A stretch of 11,537 nucleotides of DNA. Origin: Amphritea sp. (GTDB taxonomy: Bacteria; Pseudomonadota; Gammaproteobacteria; Pseudomonadales; Nitrincolaceae). How positions within the stretch are numbered: position 1 is the stretch's first letter; each line of letters opens with the position of its first letter. The notes below the pieces were generated by a model. That model worked only from the letters and a program-made list of their open reading frames with translations, did no database searches and was not told the DNA's origin. Location: positions 1-11,537 of the forward strand of contig JAIBDA010000031.1 in NCBI GenBank assembly GCA_024679635.1. Reading direction: 5' to 3'. The position numbers were made by a program, and so were the translations under genes. Below, in pieces: positions 1-9,371 of this stretch.

Positions 1-480
1 GGCACCAGCACCTTCGACGGCCTGTCGCTGGCCTGGTCAGCGGCTGAATATCTTGCCAATCAAATTAAAGCGATGACTCTGTTTGCCACCCACTATTTTG
101 AACTGACTGTACTCCCCGAACTCTGCCAGGGAGTCTTTAATGTTCACCTGACAGCGATGGAGCATCAGGATCACATCGTCTTTATGCATGAAGTACAGGA
201 AGGCCCAGCCAGTCAGAGTTACGGCCTTCAGGTCGCTCAACTTGCGGGGGTTCCGGAGCACGTCATTCTCCGCGCCAGACAGAAACTGGTACAGCTGGAA
301 GAAGATACCGGTCAGACCGAGCAACGTCGACAACCCCCTCCGGTTCAAGATGATCTGTTCGTTGCGCCTAAGCCCCATCCAGCCCTGGAACAACTAAAAG
401 CACTTGAGCCTGACAATCTAACTCCCAGACAGGCACTGGAGTTAATTTACAGTCTTAAAAAAGAAGCAAACAGACGTTAA
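1..480 (+). CDS. mutS: DNA mismatch repair ATPase MutS, C-terminal part (5' end outside window)
   Basis: The open frame runs in from the left edge and ends at TAA. It encodes the last 159 residues of a protein that is about 850 residues in the family. MutS binds mismatched DNA and recruits MutL. The fragment starts in the ATPase domain with [12 protein letters not shown], followed by the ATHYFELT segment that carries the conserved switch histidine. A helical stretch ([12 protein letters not shown]) and a proline-rich linker come next. The tail [15 protein letters not shown] is the C-terminal tetramerisation region. The pentapeptide QDDLF (346-360) in the linker fits the beta-clamp binding consensus. 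The mismatch-binding and connector domains and Walker A lie outside the window. The gene converges on rpoS across a shared terminator, whereas Pseudomonas has fdxA between them. The identity is secure from the ATPase motifs and the neighbourhood. Confidence 0.97.
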   Translation, partial: GTSTFDGLSLAWSAAEYLANQIKAMTLFATHYFELTVLPELCQGVFNVHLTAMEHQDHIVFMHEVQEGPASQSYGLQVAQLAGVPEHVILRARQKLVQLEEDTGQTEQRRQPPPVQDDLFVAPKPHPALEQLKALEPDNLTPRQALELIYSLKKEANRR

Positions 481-487
481 TCAAATA

Positions 488-527
488 AAAAAAGGGCCTT
501 AATTTCAGTGAATTAAGGCCCTTTTTT
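488..527. terminator. Bidirectional intrinsic terminator between mutS and rpoS
   Basis: A near-perfect inverted repeat gives a 17-bp stem (488-504 with 511-527) and a 6-base loop (TCAGTG). The core is AAGGGCCTTAATT on the left and its complement on the right. The outer part is a run of A on the left and T on the right, so each strand reads a G/C-containing hairpin followed by a U tract. It lies 7 bases after the mutS stop and 14 bases after the rpoS stop, so it can end both convergent transcripts. Confidence 0.93.
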
Positions 528-541
528 GATAAAACGAAACA

Positions 542-1546
542 CTATTCTTTTAGCAGGTCTTCGCCACTCAAACCATTACGCTCAACAATTTCTCGCAGTT
601 TACGTAATGCTTCTACCTGAATCTGCCTTACCCGCTCCCGCGTCAGACCGATCTCTTTGCCAACCTCTTCCAACGTGCTCATCTCATACCCCCGCAAACC
701 AAAACGACGGGACAGCACTTCTGAATGCTTCTCAGGCAATAAGCTTAGCCAATTTTCGAGGTTACCGCTGATATTGGATTTCTGCAGCAATGTCTCAGGG
801 TCTGATGACTCTTCGTCGGCAATCGTTTCCAACAACATTTTGTCAGAATCTTTACCCACAGGGACATCTACCGACGTCACTCGTTCGTTTAAGCCGAACA
901 TTTTTTCAACATTCGCCACAGGCTTATCTACGGCATCTGCGATCTCTTCTACAGTCGGCTCATGGTCAAGCTTCTGCGCCAGTTCACGGGCAGCACGGAG
1001 ATAAACATTCAGCTCTTTTACAACATGGATAGGCAAACGTATGGTCCGGGTCTGATTCATGATCGCCCGCTCGATCGTTTGACGTATCCACCATGTCGCA
1101 TAGGTAGAGAAACGAAAGCCACGCTCAGGGTCAAATTTCTCAACCGCTCGTATTAGCCCCAGGTTACCTTCTTCAATAACATCAAGCAGCGTCAACCCGC
1201 GATTGATATAACGTCGGGCAATTTTAACCACTAGCCGCAAGTTGCTTTCAATCATTCGCTTACGGGACGCTTCATCCCCTTTTAGAGCACGGCGGGAGAA
1301 ATAAACTTCCTCTTCCGCTGTAAGCAGAGGCGAAAAACCGATCTCATTCAGATAAAGCTGTGTTGCATCCAGAGATTTGGCATTAAGCAGGTCATTATGC
1401 GCCATACTCCCCTTGCCACGCCCGCTGTTCAAAAACGCTGGATCAGCAGCTGGCTTAGCGCCTTTCAGATCAGGCTCTGTATCTTTTGCATCTGTATCAA
1501 CCGCCAGCTGATCCAGATCCTGCTCGCTATTTTCTACATTTTCCAT
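542..1546 (-). CDS. rpoS: RNA polymerase sigma factor RpoS (sigma-38)
   Basis: This is the stationary-phase and general stress sigma factor, 334 residues against 330 in E. coli. Region 1.2 starts near residue 59 ([11 protein letters not shown]). Region 2 follows, with [12 protein letters not shown] (102-113), [20 protein letters not shown] (125-144) and the -10 recognition helix [15 protein letters not shown] (148-162). Region 3 is at 167-230. Region 4.2 carries the helix-turn-helix [20 protein letters not shown] (291-310). Lys177 sits where E. coli has Lys173, the residue needed for RssB-directed ClpXP turnover, so regulated proteolysis is plausible. The acidic first 55 residues vary in the family. 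The ATG start has GGGG 8 bases upstream. The gene follows nlpD by 68 bases, as in relatives, where rpoS is partly transcribed from inside nlpD. It is RpoS rather than RpoD because it is short and lacks the long region 1.1 and the non-conserved insert. Confidence 0.98.
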   Translation of the reverse strand: MENVENSEQDLDQLAVDTDAKDTEPDLKGAKPAADPAFLNSGRGKGSMAHNDLLNAKSLDATQLYLNEIGFSPLLTAEEEVYFSRRALKGDEASRKRMIESNLRLVVKIARRYINRGLTLLDVIEEGNLGLIRAVEKFDPERGFRFSTYATWWIRQTIERAIMNQTRTIRLPIHVVKELNVYLRAARELAQKLDHEPTVEEIADAVDKPVANVEKMFGLNERVTSVDVPVGKDSDKMLLETIADEESSDPETLLQKSNISGNLENWLSLLPEKHSEVLSRRFGLRGYEMSTLEEVGKEIGLTRERVRQIQVEALRKLREIVERNGLSGEDLLKE

Positions 1547-1560
1547 TGCGATAACCCCAA

Positions 1561-1590
1561 GTAACCAATTTTTATATTATTATTAGTTAC
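1561..1590 (-). promoter_or_regulatory. Hairpin with AAU-rich loop in the rpoS mRNA leader
   Basis: On the minus strand GTAACTAA (1590-1583) can pair with TTGGTTAC (1568-1561). This gives an 8-bp stem with one U-G wobble around a 14-base loop of A and U only. The region includes three AAU repeats and a run of five A. The stem ends two bases before the GGGG Shine-Dalgarno of rpoS. In E. coli the rpoS leader carries AAN repeats and an A-run that bind Hfq and help small RNAs open the start site. Resemblance to that is an inference. The wobble would exist only on this strand. Confidence 0.4.
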
Positions 1591-1602
1591 AGATTTTGAC
1601 AA
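1574..1602 (-). promoter_or_regulatory. Candidate sigma-70-type promoter before rpoS
   Basis: TTGTCA (1602-1597, five of six bases of the -35 consensus) is followed after 17 bases by TAATAT (1579-1574, four of six of the -10 consensus). Transcription would start near 1567 and give a leader of about 20 bases that still contains the GGGG ribosome binding site but not the intact hairpin. The region is very A/T-rich, so chance matches are easy. Promoters inside nlpD, as known in E. coli, are an alternative that I cannot locate by eye. Confidence 0.3.
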
Positions 1603-1614
1603 TTAATCATGTGC

Positions 1615-2490
1615 TTATCTTTTACGCGGCAGATACTTCATTGGATCCACAGGCCGTCCATCTTTGCGGATCTCAAAATGCAGCATTGTACGGGTGGCTC
1701 CACTGCTACCAATCTCTGCAATCTTGTCACCTACTTTCACCATATCATTTTCTTTTACATGAATGCGACTGTTATGGGCATAAGCACTCAGGTATTTCTG
1801 ATTATGGTTAATAATCACAAGGTTCCCATAGCCAAGCAAACCACTTCCGGCATAGACAATCTTACCGGCCTCCGCCGCTCGCACCGGATCACCTTTGCTT
1901 CCCGAAAAATTAATCCCTTTGTTAACTTTTCCCCGACTACTGTAACCCTGAATAATCTTGCCAGACACCGGCCAGCGCCAGTTCAGGGCGCGATTTGCAG
2001 CAGAAGAAGCAACCGCCTTGCGGGCAACAGGAGGCGATACGGATTTTTTAACAGCCGGCGCCACTGATTTTACGCCAGCCTTTGGCTTGGTGCTATTCTG
2101 GGGTACAACTGCTTTTTTCGAAGAGACCGTTTTCTGAGCAGGTACGATTTTCTTAGTAGAGGATTTAGAAGCTATCGTCCTGGCAGGGAGCACTTTTAGC
2201 TTTAATGTCTGCCCCGGATAGATTGCATAGCGATCACTGATCCCATTACTTCGGGCCAATTGGCGGAAGTCGAGACCATAACGAAATGCAATTGAGTAGA
2301 GAGTGTCGCCTTTACGCACCCGATACAGGTCAGGCCGAAGCTGACTAGTGACGATCTTCACCGGTTGACGGCCACCGATGGAGCGCTCGTCCACTGGCGT
2401 GTAGATACTGCTTGAGCTACAAGCAGACAACATCAGGGTAACGGCAACCACTACCGCTACTTTGACGCAATCTGCACCTGCTCCCACCAT
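1615..2490 (-). CDS. nlpD: Murein hydrolase activator NlpD (LysM and degenerate M23 lipoprotein)
   Basis: This 291-residue outer-membrane lipoprotein activates the amidase AmiC for septal peptidoglycan splitting in E. coli. Residues 11-23 form a hydrophobic signal segment ending in the lipobox LSAC, with Cys24 to be lipidated. Ser follows at +2, which fits outer-membrane sorting. A LysM domain covers about 56-98 (YRVRKGDTLYSIAFRYG, YPGQTLKL). A Lys/Pro/Ala-rich linker runs to about 165 and a LytM/M23 domain covers 171-289. The zinc site is degenerate: the first His and Asp are Asn190 and Asn194 (NKGIN), and the usual HxH is HFE (271-273). A regulatory, non-catalytic role is therefore expected. 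The start follows AAGGA (2497-2501) at 6 bases, inside the end of the DUF368 gene, whose stop is 3 bases upstream. The signal n-region is odd, with a single Lys, an Asp and an extra Cys at position 8. Confidence 0.96.
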   Translation of the reverse strand: MVGAGADCVKVAVVVAVTLMLSACSSSSIYTPVDERSIGGRQPVKIVTSQLRPDLYRVRKGDTLYSIAFRYGLDFRQLARSNGISDRYAIYPGQTLKLKVLPARTIASKSSTKKIVPAQKTVSSKKAVVPQNSTKPKAGVKSVAPAVKKSVSPPVARKAVASSAANRALNWRWPVSGKIIQGYSSRGKVNKGINFSGSKGDPVRAAEAGKIVYAGSGLLGYGNLVIINHNQKYLSAYAHNSRIHVKENDMVKVGDKIAEIGSSGATRTMLHFEIRKDGRPVDPMKYLPRKR

Positions 2491-2493
2491 GGT

Positions 2494-3432
2494 TTATCCT
2501 TTAGCTGCCTGAAAGCGCTCCATAACAACAATAATCGCTATGCCCAGCAGCATCAAGGCGCCAGCCAGAATCAGATAAGAGGGACTACCGGTCATACTCT
2601 CAAAGTGCCAGGGTAATATATTTTCCTGTTGCAGTGGCACCTGCTCTCCATGCCGATTGAGGGTATAAGCCAATGTATATTTCCAAGGCCAGACTTTATT
2701 AAGAGAGCCCAACATGAAACCAGCAAGCAGAGCCAGCGTCATCTGGCGGTGATGGCTAAACATCCAGCTCAGCAGACGAGAGAAGCTCATAATACCTACA
2801 ACACAACCCACTAAAAACAAGCCAATCAGTTGTAAATCCACCCCTTTCACGGCGACCAGAATATGTGCATACATACCCAGCAGTAAAAGAATAAAGCTGC
2901 CAGAAATGCCCGGCAGTATCATGGCACAAATCGCTATTGCACCCGAGATAAACACCATTAGAGCAGTAGGTTCAACGCTAACGGGAGCTAAACTGGTCAC
3001 CATATACGCCACCAGAGAGCCCAATATAAAGCTGGATATTAAATTCAGATCCCACTTCTCTATATGACTCATAACCAGCCAGACAGATGCCAGAATTAAA
3101 CCAAAGAAAAATGACCAGAGATGAATCGGATAATTGGCTAACAGAAAAATCACCGCGCCTGCTATGGTCGCGATACTGGTAATAATGCCCGCCAACAGCA
3201 CTAAGAGAAAAGTGCCATTCACTTGCTGCCAGAAAGCTTTAGGGCCCTCAGCGAATAACACTTTCAAAGAACCCAGATTAAAGCCTTTAATCGTATTAAT
3301 CAGCTCTTCATAGATCCCTGTTATAAAAGCAACCGTGCCCCCTGAAACACCGGGAACAACATCCGCAGCACCCATCATCATCCCTTTAAAAAACAAGGCT
3401 AGGTATTGCATCATTGTACGCTTAGTATTCAT
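2494..3432 (-). CDS. DUF368 membrane protein, probable undecaprenyl-phosphate translocase (PopT type)
   Basis: The gene encodes a 312-residue polytopic inner-membrane protein with about eight or more hydrophobic segments. Two related signatures mark the DUF368 family: PGVSGGT (27-33) near the N-terminus and PGISGSF (174-180) in the second half, each in a membrane-embedded region. This points to an internal duplication. Family work published in 2023 assigned DUF368 proteins to recycling of undecaprenyl phosphate across the membrane, the lipid carrier for peptidoglycan and other wall polymers. I infer the same role here. The start is an ATG with a weak upstream GGA, 25 bases after the pcm stop; Met7 or Met8 could also serve. 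The gene sits between pcm and nlpD, where Pseudomonas as I recall it has none, and it is packed tightly enough to be co-transcribed. Pairing with NlpD would join two envelope functions. The family assignment is firm and the function is by homology. Confidence 0.9.
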   Translation of the reverse strand: MNTKRTMMQYLALFFKGMMMGAADVVPGVSGGTVAFITGIYEELINTIKGFNLGSLKVLFAEGPKAFWQQVNGTFLLVLLAGIITSIATIAGAVIFLLANYPIHLWSFFFGLILASVWLVMSHIEKWDLNLISSFILGSLVAYMVTSLAPVSVEPTALMVFISGAIAICAMILPGISGSFILLLLGMYAHILVAVKGVDLQLIGLFLVGCVVGIMSFSRLLSWMFSHHRQMTLALLAGFMLGSLNKVWPWKYTLAYTLNRHGEQVPLQQENILPWHFESMTGSPSYLILAGALMLLGIAIIVVMERFQAAKG

Positions 3433-3457
3433 TCAATATTCCATTACATCTTTCAGT

Positions 3458-4126
3458 TCAGCGTACCGTACCACTTAACAGCGGTACAAACTTAACCCCT
3501 TCAAGCACCGAGGTTTCATACTCAGTTTCTGTGACCCGGACAACCAGCTTAAGTTGCTGATTCTGACTTCCACCAACAGGAATCACCAGACGTCCTCCCA
3601 CTGCCAACTGTGCCAGCAGTTCCGGCGGGACTTCCTCAGGCGCTGCCGTTACCATGATGCCATCAAACGGTCCACGGTCAGGCCACCCCATACCTCCGTC
3701 ACTGTGCTTTAAAGATACATTTCTGATTTTGAGTAGAGCGAATCGCTGCCGGGCCTTATCCTGCAACGGTTTTATACGCTCAACACTGAAAATCTTATCC
3801 ACCAACTGGGCGAGTATAGTGGTTTGATACCCCGACCCGGTACCCACTTCAAGCACACGCTCTATAGGGCCTGCAGCCAATAGGATCTCAGTCATTCTGG
3901 CGACAATATAGGGTTGCGATATCGTCTGATTAAAGCCGATTGGCAGCGCCGTATCTTCATACGCCCGATGAGATAAAGCCTCATCAATAAAGATATGTCG
4001 GGGGGTACCCGACACAACATCCAGCACCTGCTGATCAGTAATACCCTGATCCTTTAGCCGCTGCACCAGTCTGCTGCGGGTACGCTGAGAGGTCATCCCA
4101 ATACCCTGCAACTGCAACTTATTCAC
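3458..4126 (-). CDS. pcm: Protein-L-isoaspartate O-methyltransferase
   Basis: The enzyme methylates L-isoaspartyl residues in damaged proteins using S-adenosylmethionine and so starts their repair in the cytoplasm. The protein has 222 residues, slightly more than the E. coli enzyme (about 208) because of an N-terminal extension. The substrate-side signature [20 protein letters not shown] is at 61-80 and the AdoMet motif [13 protein letters not shown] at 91-102. The SVERI strand is at 114-118 and [15 protein letters not shown] at 153-167. The start is GTG and overlaps the surE stop as GTGA. A strong GAGGA lies 6 bases upstream, which favours it over the ATG at residue 11. The surE-pcm pairing is widely conserved and linked to stationary-phase survival, which fits the nearby rpoS. 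No key motif is missing. Confidence 0.96.
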   Translation of the reverse strand: MNKLQLQGIGMTSQRTRSRLVQRLKDQGITDQQVLDVVSGTPRHIFIDEALSHRAYEDTALPIGFNQTISQPYIVARMTEILLAAGPIERVLEVGTGSGYQTTILAQLVDKIFSVERIKPLQDKARQRFALLKIRNVSLKHSDGGMGWPDRGPFDGIMVTAAPEEVPPELLAQLAVGGRLVIPVGGSQNQQLKLVVRVTETEYETSVLEGVKFVPLLSGTVR

Positions 4127-4872
4127 GTTAATTCCTCAAGCCAATTACCCAGATTATCCATACCGGAATACTGGGTCATATCAATATTTATCGGAGTAAT
4201 TGAAACATAACCGGACTTAATCGCAAAAAAGTCGGTGCCCGGCCCACAATCTTCCGCGACACCCACACCTGAAATCCAGAACCGGCGGGTCCCTCTGGGA
4301 TCGATTGACTCGACCGGTGCATCCGCCAAAGAACGATGCCCTAAACGCGTCACATGAATTCCTTTGATCTGATCAAGCGGCAAATCCGGTACGTTGATAT
4401 TCAGCACTGTACGCGGAGCAAGTACCAGAGTACGAATATCTTTTACCAGCTGCCGGACTACTTCTGCTGCAGCTTCATAGTGCTGAGGATTACTACTGAC
4501 CGAAGAAACAGCAATCGGCGGCAACTGAAGATGGCGCCCTTCCATCGCTGCCGCAACGGTGCCTGAATAAATAACATCATCACCAAGATTTCCACCACAA
4601 TTGATGCCGGAAACCACCATATCAGGCGCAGCATTAAAGACAGCAGAGGTCCCCAGATGAACGCAATCGGTCGGAGTACCGTTAATACCGATAAAGCCAT
4701 TCTTATGATGATGAGTTTCCAGAGGGCGATCAAGGGTCAGCGAATTGCTGGCACCACTACGATTGCGATCGGGGGCGACGACATCCAGCTCAGCATCCTG
4801 CCCCAGCACTCTTGCCAGAATTTCCAATCCCGGCGCATGAACGCCATCATCATTCGATAGTAGAAGCCTCAT
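4123..4872 (-). CDS. surE: 5'/3'-nucleotidase SurE
   Basis: SurE is a metal-dependent phosphatase that removes phosphate from nucleoside monophosphates and short polyphosphate in the cytoplasm. The 249-residue length matches the family. The signature LLLSNDDG at 3-10 supplies the metal ligands Asp8 and Asp9. Ser39 (DRNRSGAS) and Asn91 (VSGIN) complete the expected metal site. [19 protein letters not shown] (88-106) is the second hallmark stretch. The C-terminus carries the usual hydrophobic strand followed by TPINIDMT. The ATG shares one base with the truD stop (TAATG), with GGAG about 9 bases upstream. It overlaps pcm by 4 bases. All catalytic positions are intact, so I expect an active enzyme. 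Confidence 0.97.
   Translation of the reverse strand: MRLLLSNDDGVHAPGLEILARVLGQDAELDVVAPDRNRSGASNSLTLDRPLETHHHKNGFIGINGTPTDCVHLGTSAVFNAAPDMVVSGINCGGNLGDDVIYSGTVAAAMEGRHLQLPPIAVSSVSSNPQHYEAAAEVVRQLVKDIRTLVLAPRTVLNINVPDLPLDQIKGIHVTRLGHRSLADAPVESIDPRGTRRFWISGVGVAEDCGPGTDFFAIKSGYVSITPINIDMTQYSGMDNLGNWLEELT
4133..4137 (-). promoter_or_regulatory. Ribosome binding site that sets the GTG start of pcm
   Basis: The minus strand reads GAGGA followed by 6 bases and GTG. The site lies inside the last codons of surE. It supports the GTG start and translational coupling to surE. Confidence 0.75.
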
Positions 4873-5942
4873 TACTCTGTCTCCACTTCCTTAGGGCCAG
4901 CAGCCGAGCTGACTTGTACCAGTTCACGTAATACAGTAGTTGCAAAGCTACCCGCTGGAAGATCAAATGCCACCATAAACTGATCTTTCGCCTCTTGTTC
5001 AACAGTCAGATTACCCGGCAACAATCGAGCTGATCGACGCTCCTGGTTCAGCCCCAACCGTTCCAAGCCCTCTAGCTGCTCTTGCCAGGGCCGTAACTGC
5101 TCAGCTTCCCACTCGACTGCAATATCGGTACAGATTGAACGACCCCGCCCCCACATTGCTGAGGTGAGATGCAACTCACCGCTCAATAAGCGCGACTGAA
5201 TAGTGTCATCTTCAGGATCATAGACAAAGCAGCTCTGGCTACCGTTGATCATCAGTACATCACCAGCCATTGGAACAGCATAGAGATCTTGTTCGATTCG
5301 CTGAGAGACTAACTGGTTAAACATAAAGGAGCGTACTGCGGATATATAAAGGCCTTTCTTATGCCGTTGACGCTCTTTCAGCTTACCGGCAATCAAAGCG
5401 GCCCCTTTTGTCAGGTTACCCTGATGATGACCAAAACGTTGCTCACCAAAATAGTTAGGTACACCGTCTTTAATCTGCTCTGCCCGACTTAATAGCGATT
5501 CAGCCCCGGTTACCTGACGTAGACGGATCTGAAACCGATTACCGGTGAGGCTCCCCAAGCGTAGCTTGCGCGTATGTTTAACCGCTTTCAGTACTTTAAT
5601 AGTCTCGGTTTCAAACAACGACCAGGTAAGTGGTGAACGCCCCGGCAGATGCACACTAAACCACTGCTCAGTCACTGCATGACGATCTTTTTTCCCGGCG
5701 TAACCCACTTCACGCGGGCTGACCTGGCAAAAATGCGCTAGCTGGCGAGCAACCCAATCTGTATTTTCACCGGTTTTACGGATATATAAAAACACATGGT
5801 CACCGCTACCTTCTGGCTCAAATGACAGATCTTCCGTGACCCTGAAGTCATCAGGCTGAGTGCGGATAACCGCAGAAGATGCCGGCTCACCGTAGAGATA
5901 ATTTAATTCAGATGGAAAATTCATTAACGCTAAGGGTTCCAT
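4872..5942 (-). CDS. truD: tRNA pseudouridine(13) synthase TruD
   Basis: TruD converts uridine 13 of tRNA-Glu to pseudouridine. As drawn it has 356 residues. The catalytic aspartate is Asp86 in YAGKKDRHAVTEQW, with the active-site Phe33 (DDFRVTE) and Asn135 (LTGNRF). Also visible are GVPNYFGEQRFG (160-171) and the C-terminal LPAGSFATTVLREL. E. coli uses Phe27, Asp80 and Asn129. All three are offset by exactly six here, and Met7 lines up without gaps with the E. coli start. The true start may therefore be Met7 (5922-5924), giving 350 residues. I kept the upstream ATG because it overlaps the ftsB stop as TAATG, like the next junction, but neither start has a strong Shine-Dalgarno. In Pseudomonas and E. 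coli ispD and ispF lie between ftsB and truD; here there is no gap. Confidence 0.96.
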   Translation of the reverse strand: MEPLALMNFPSELNYLYGEPASSAVIRTQPDDFRVTEDLSFEPEGSGDHVFLYIRKTGENTDWVARQLAHFCQVSPREVGYAGKKDRHAVTEQWFSVHLPGRSPLTWSLFETETIKVLKAVKHTRKLRLGSLTGNRFQIRLRQVTGAESLLSRAEQIKDGVPNYFGEQRFGHHQGNLTKGAALIAGKLKERQRHKKGLYISAVRSFMFNQLVSQRIEQDLYAVPMAGDVLMINGSQSCFVYDPEDDTIQSRLLSGELHLTSAMWGRGRSICTDIAVEWEAEQLRPWQEQLEGLERLGLNQERRSARLLPGNLTVEQEAKDQFMVAFDLPAGSFATTVLRELVQVSSAAGPKEVETE

Positions 5943-6265
5943 TACTGGCCGGTATCAGTCGGCGATCGTCCTGGCAATGCGGGAACCAACTGAAAGAAGG
6001 ACTCACCCTCTTTCACCATTCCCAGTTGATTTCGAGCCCGCTCTTCCAGCGCCTCCAGCCCCTGCTTAAGGTCTTTAACCTCAGCATCTAACTGATGGTT
6101 TCTATTTACCAGAAGGTCATTTTCAGCCCGTTGCCGTTCGATCTCCTGCTGCAGCGCCTGCACTTCGCCCAAGTTCGCTTCACCAAACCATAGCCGATAC
6201 TGCAACCCGATCAGACAGATCAGCAGTAACAACAAAATCCAATGAAACAAATTCCAGCGAAACAC
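5942..6265 (-). CDS. ftsB: Cell division protein FtsB
   Basis: FtsB is a bitopic inner-membrane protein of the FtsQLB divisome complex, which signals to FtsW and FtsI to start septal wall synthesis. The 107 residues comprise a short cytoplasmic start, one membrane segment (about 9-24) and the family motif LQYRLWFG (21-28). A periplasmic coiled coil at about 33-75 is rich in Glu, Gln and Leu. The control region EALEERARNQLGMVKEGESF (71-90) follows. The tail PALPGRSPTDTGQ is less conserved. The start is GTG with no clear Shine-Dalgarno. An in-frame TAA lies five codons upstream, so the true start cannot be much earlier. The gene begins 34 bases after the eno terminator and its stop overlaps truD. 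The identity is clear despite the small size. Confidence 0.95.
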   Translation of the reverse strand: MFRWNLFHWILLLLLICLIGLQYRLWFGEANLGEVQALQQEIERQRAENDLLVNRNHQLDAEVKDLKQGLEALEERARNQLGMVKEGESFFQLVPALPGRSPTDTGQ

Positions 6266-6299
6266 AATCAGGCAGCACTCTTACTCGGTATTTAAAATC

Positions 6300-6325
6300 A
6301 AAAAAGGGAGCATCAAGCCCCCTTA
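6300..6325 (-). terminator. Intrinsic terminator after eno
   Basis: The minus-strand RNA forms AAGGGGGC, a five-base loop (UUGAU) and GCUCCCUU. One G-U wobble lies in the stem, and six U follow (6305-6300). On the plus strand the wobble becomes an A-C mismatch, so the element works best in the eno direction. It starts 24 bases after the eno stop. Confidence 0.8.
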
Positions 6326-6348
6326 GTATTCCACAGATCAGTTAAAAA

Positions 6349-7647
<1,299 letters not shown>

Positions 7648-7673
7648 TCAAACTCCAAAAAATTATTTATTCT

Positions 7674-9356
<1,683 letters not shown>

Positions 9357-9371
9357 CTAGTAAAGATGGGG

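Noticed and set aside
1596..1618. Plus-strand TTGACAATTAATCAT, identical to the -35 region of the E. coli trp promoter
   Set aside because: No acceptable -10 element follows at 16-18 bases (CTTTTA at 17), and a promoter here would run antisense into nlpD. I take it as coincidence in A/T-rich DNA.
1609..2067. Plus-strand frame of 152 codons opposite nlpD
   Set aside because: It is fully antisense to a clear NlpD coding region, with no motif and no ribosome binding site of note.
4458..4733. Minus-strand frame of 91 codons within surE
   Set aside because: It is an out-of-frame shadow of the conserved SurE core with no independent evidence.
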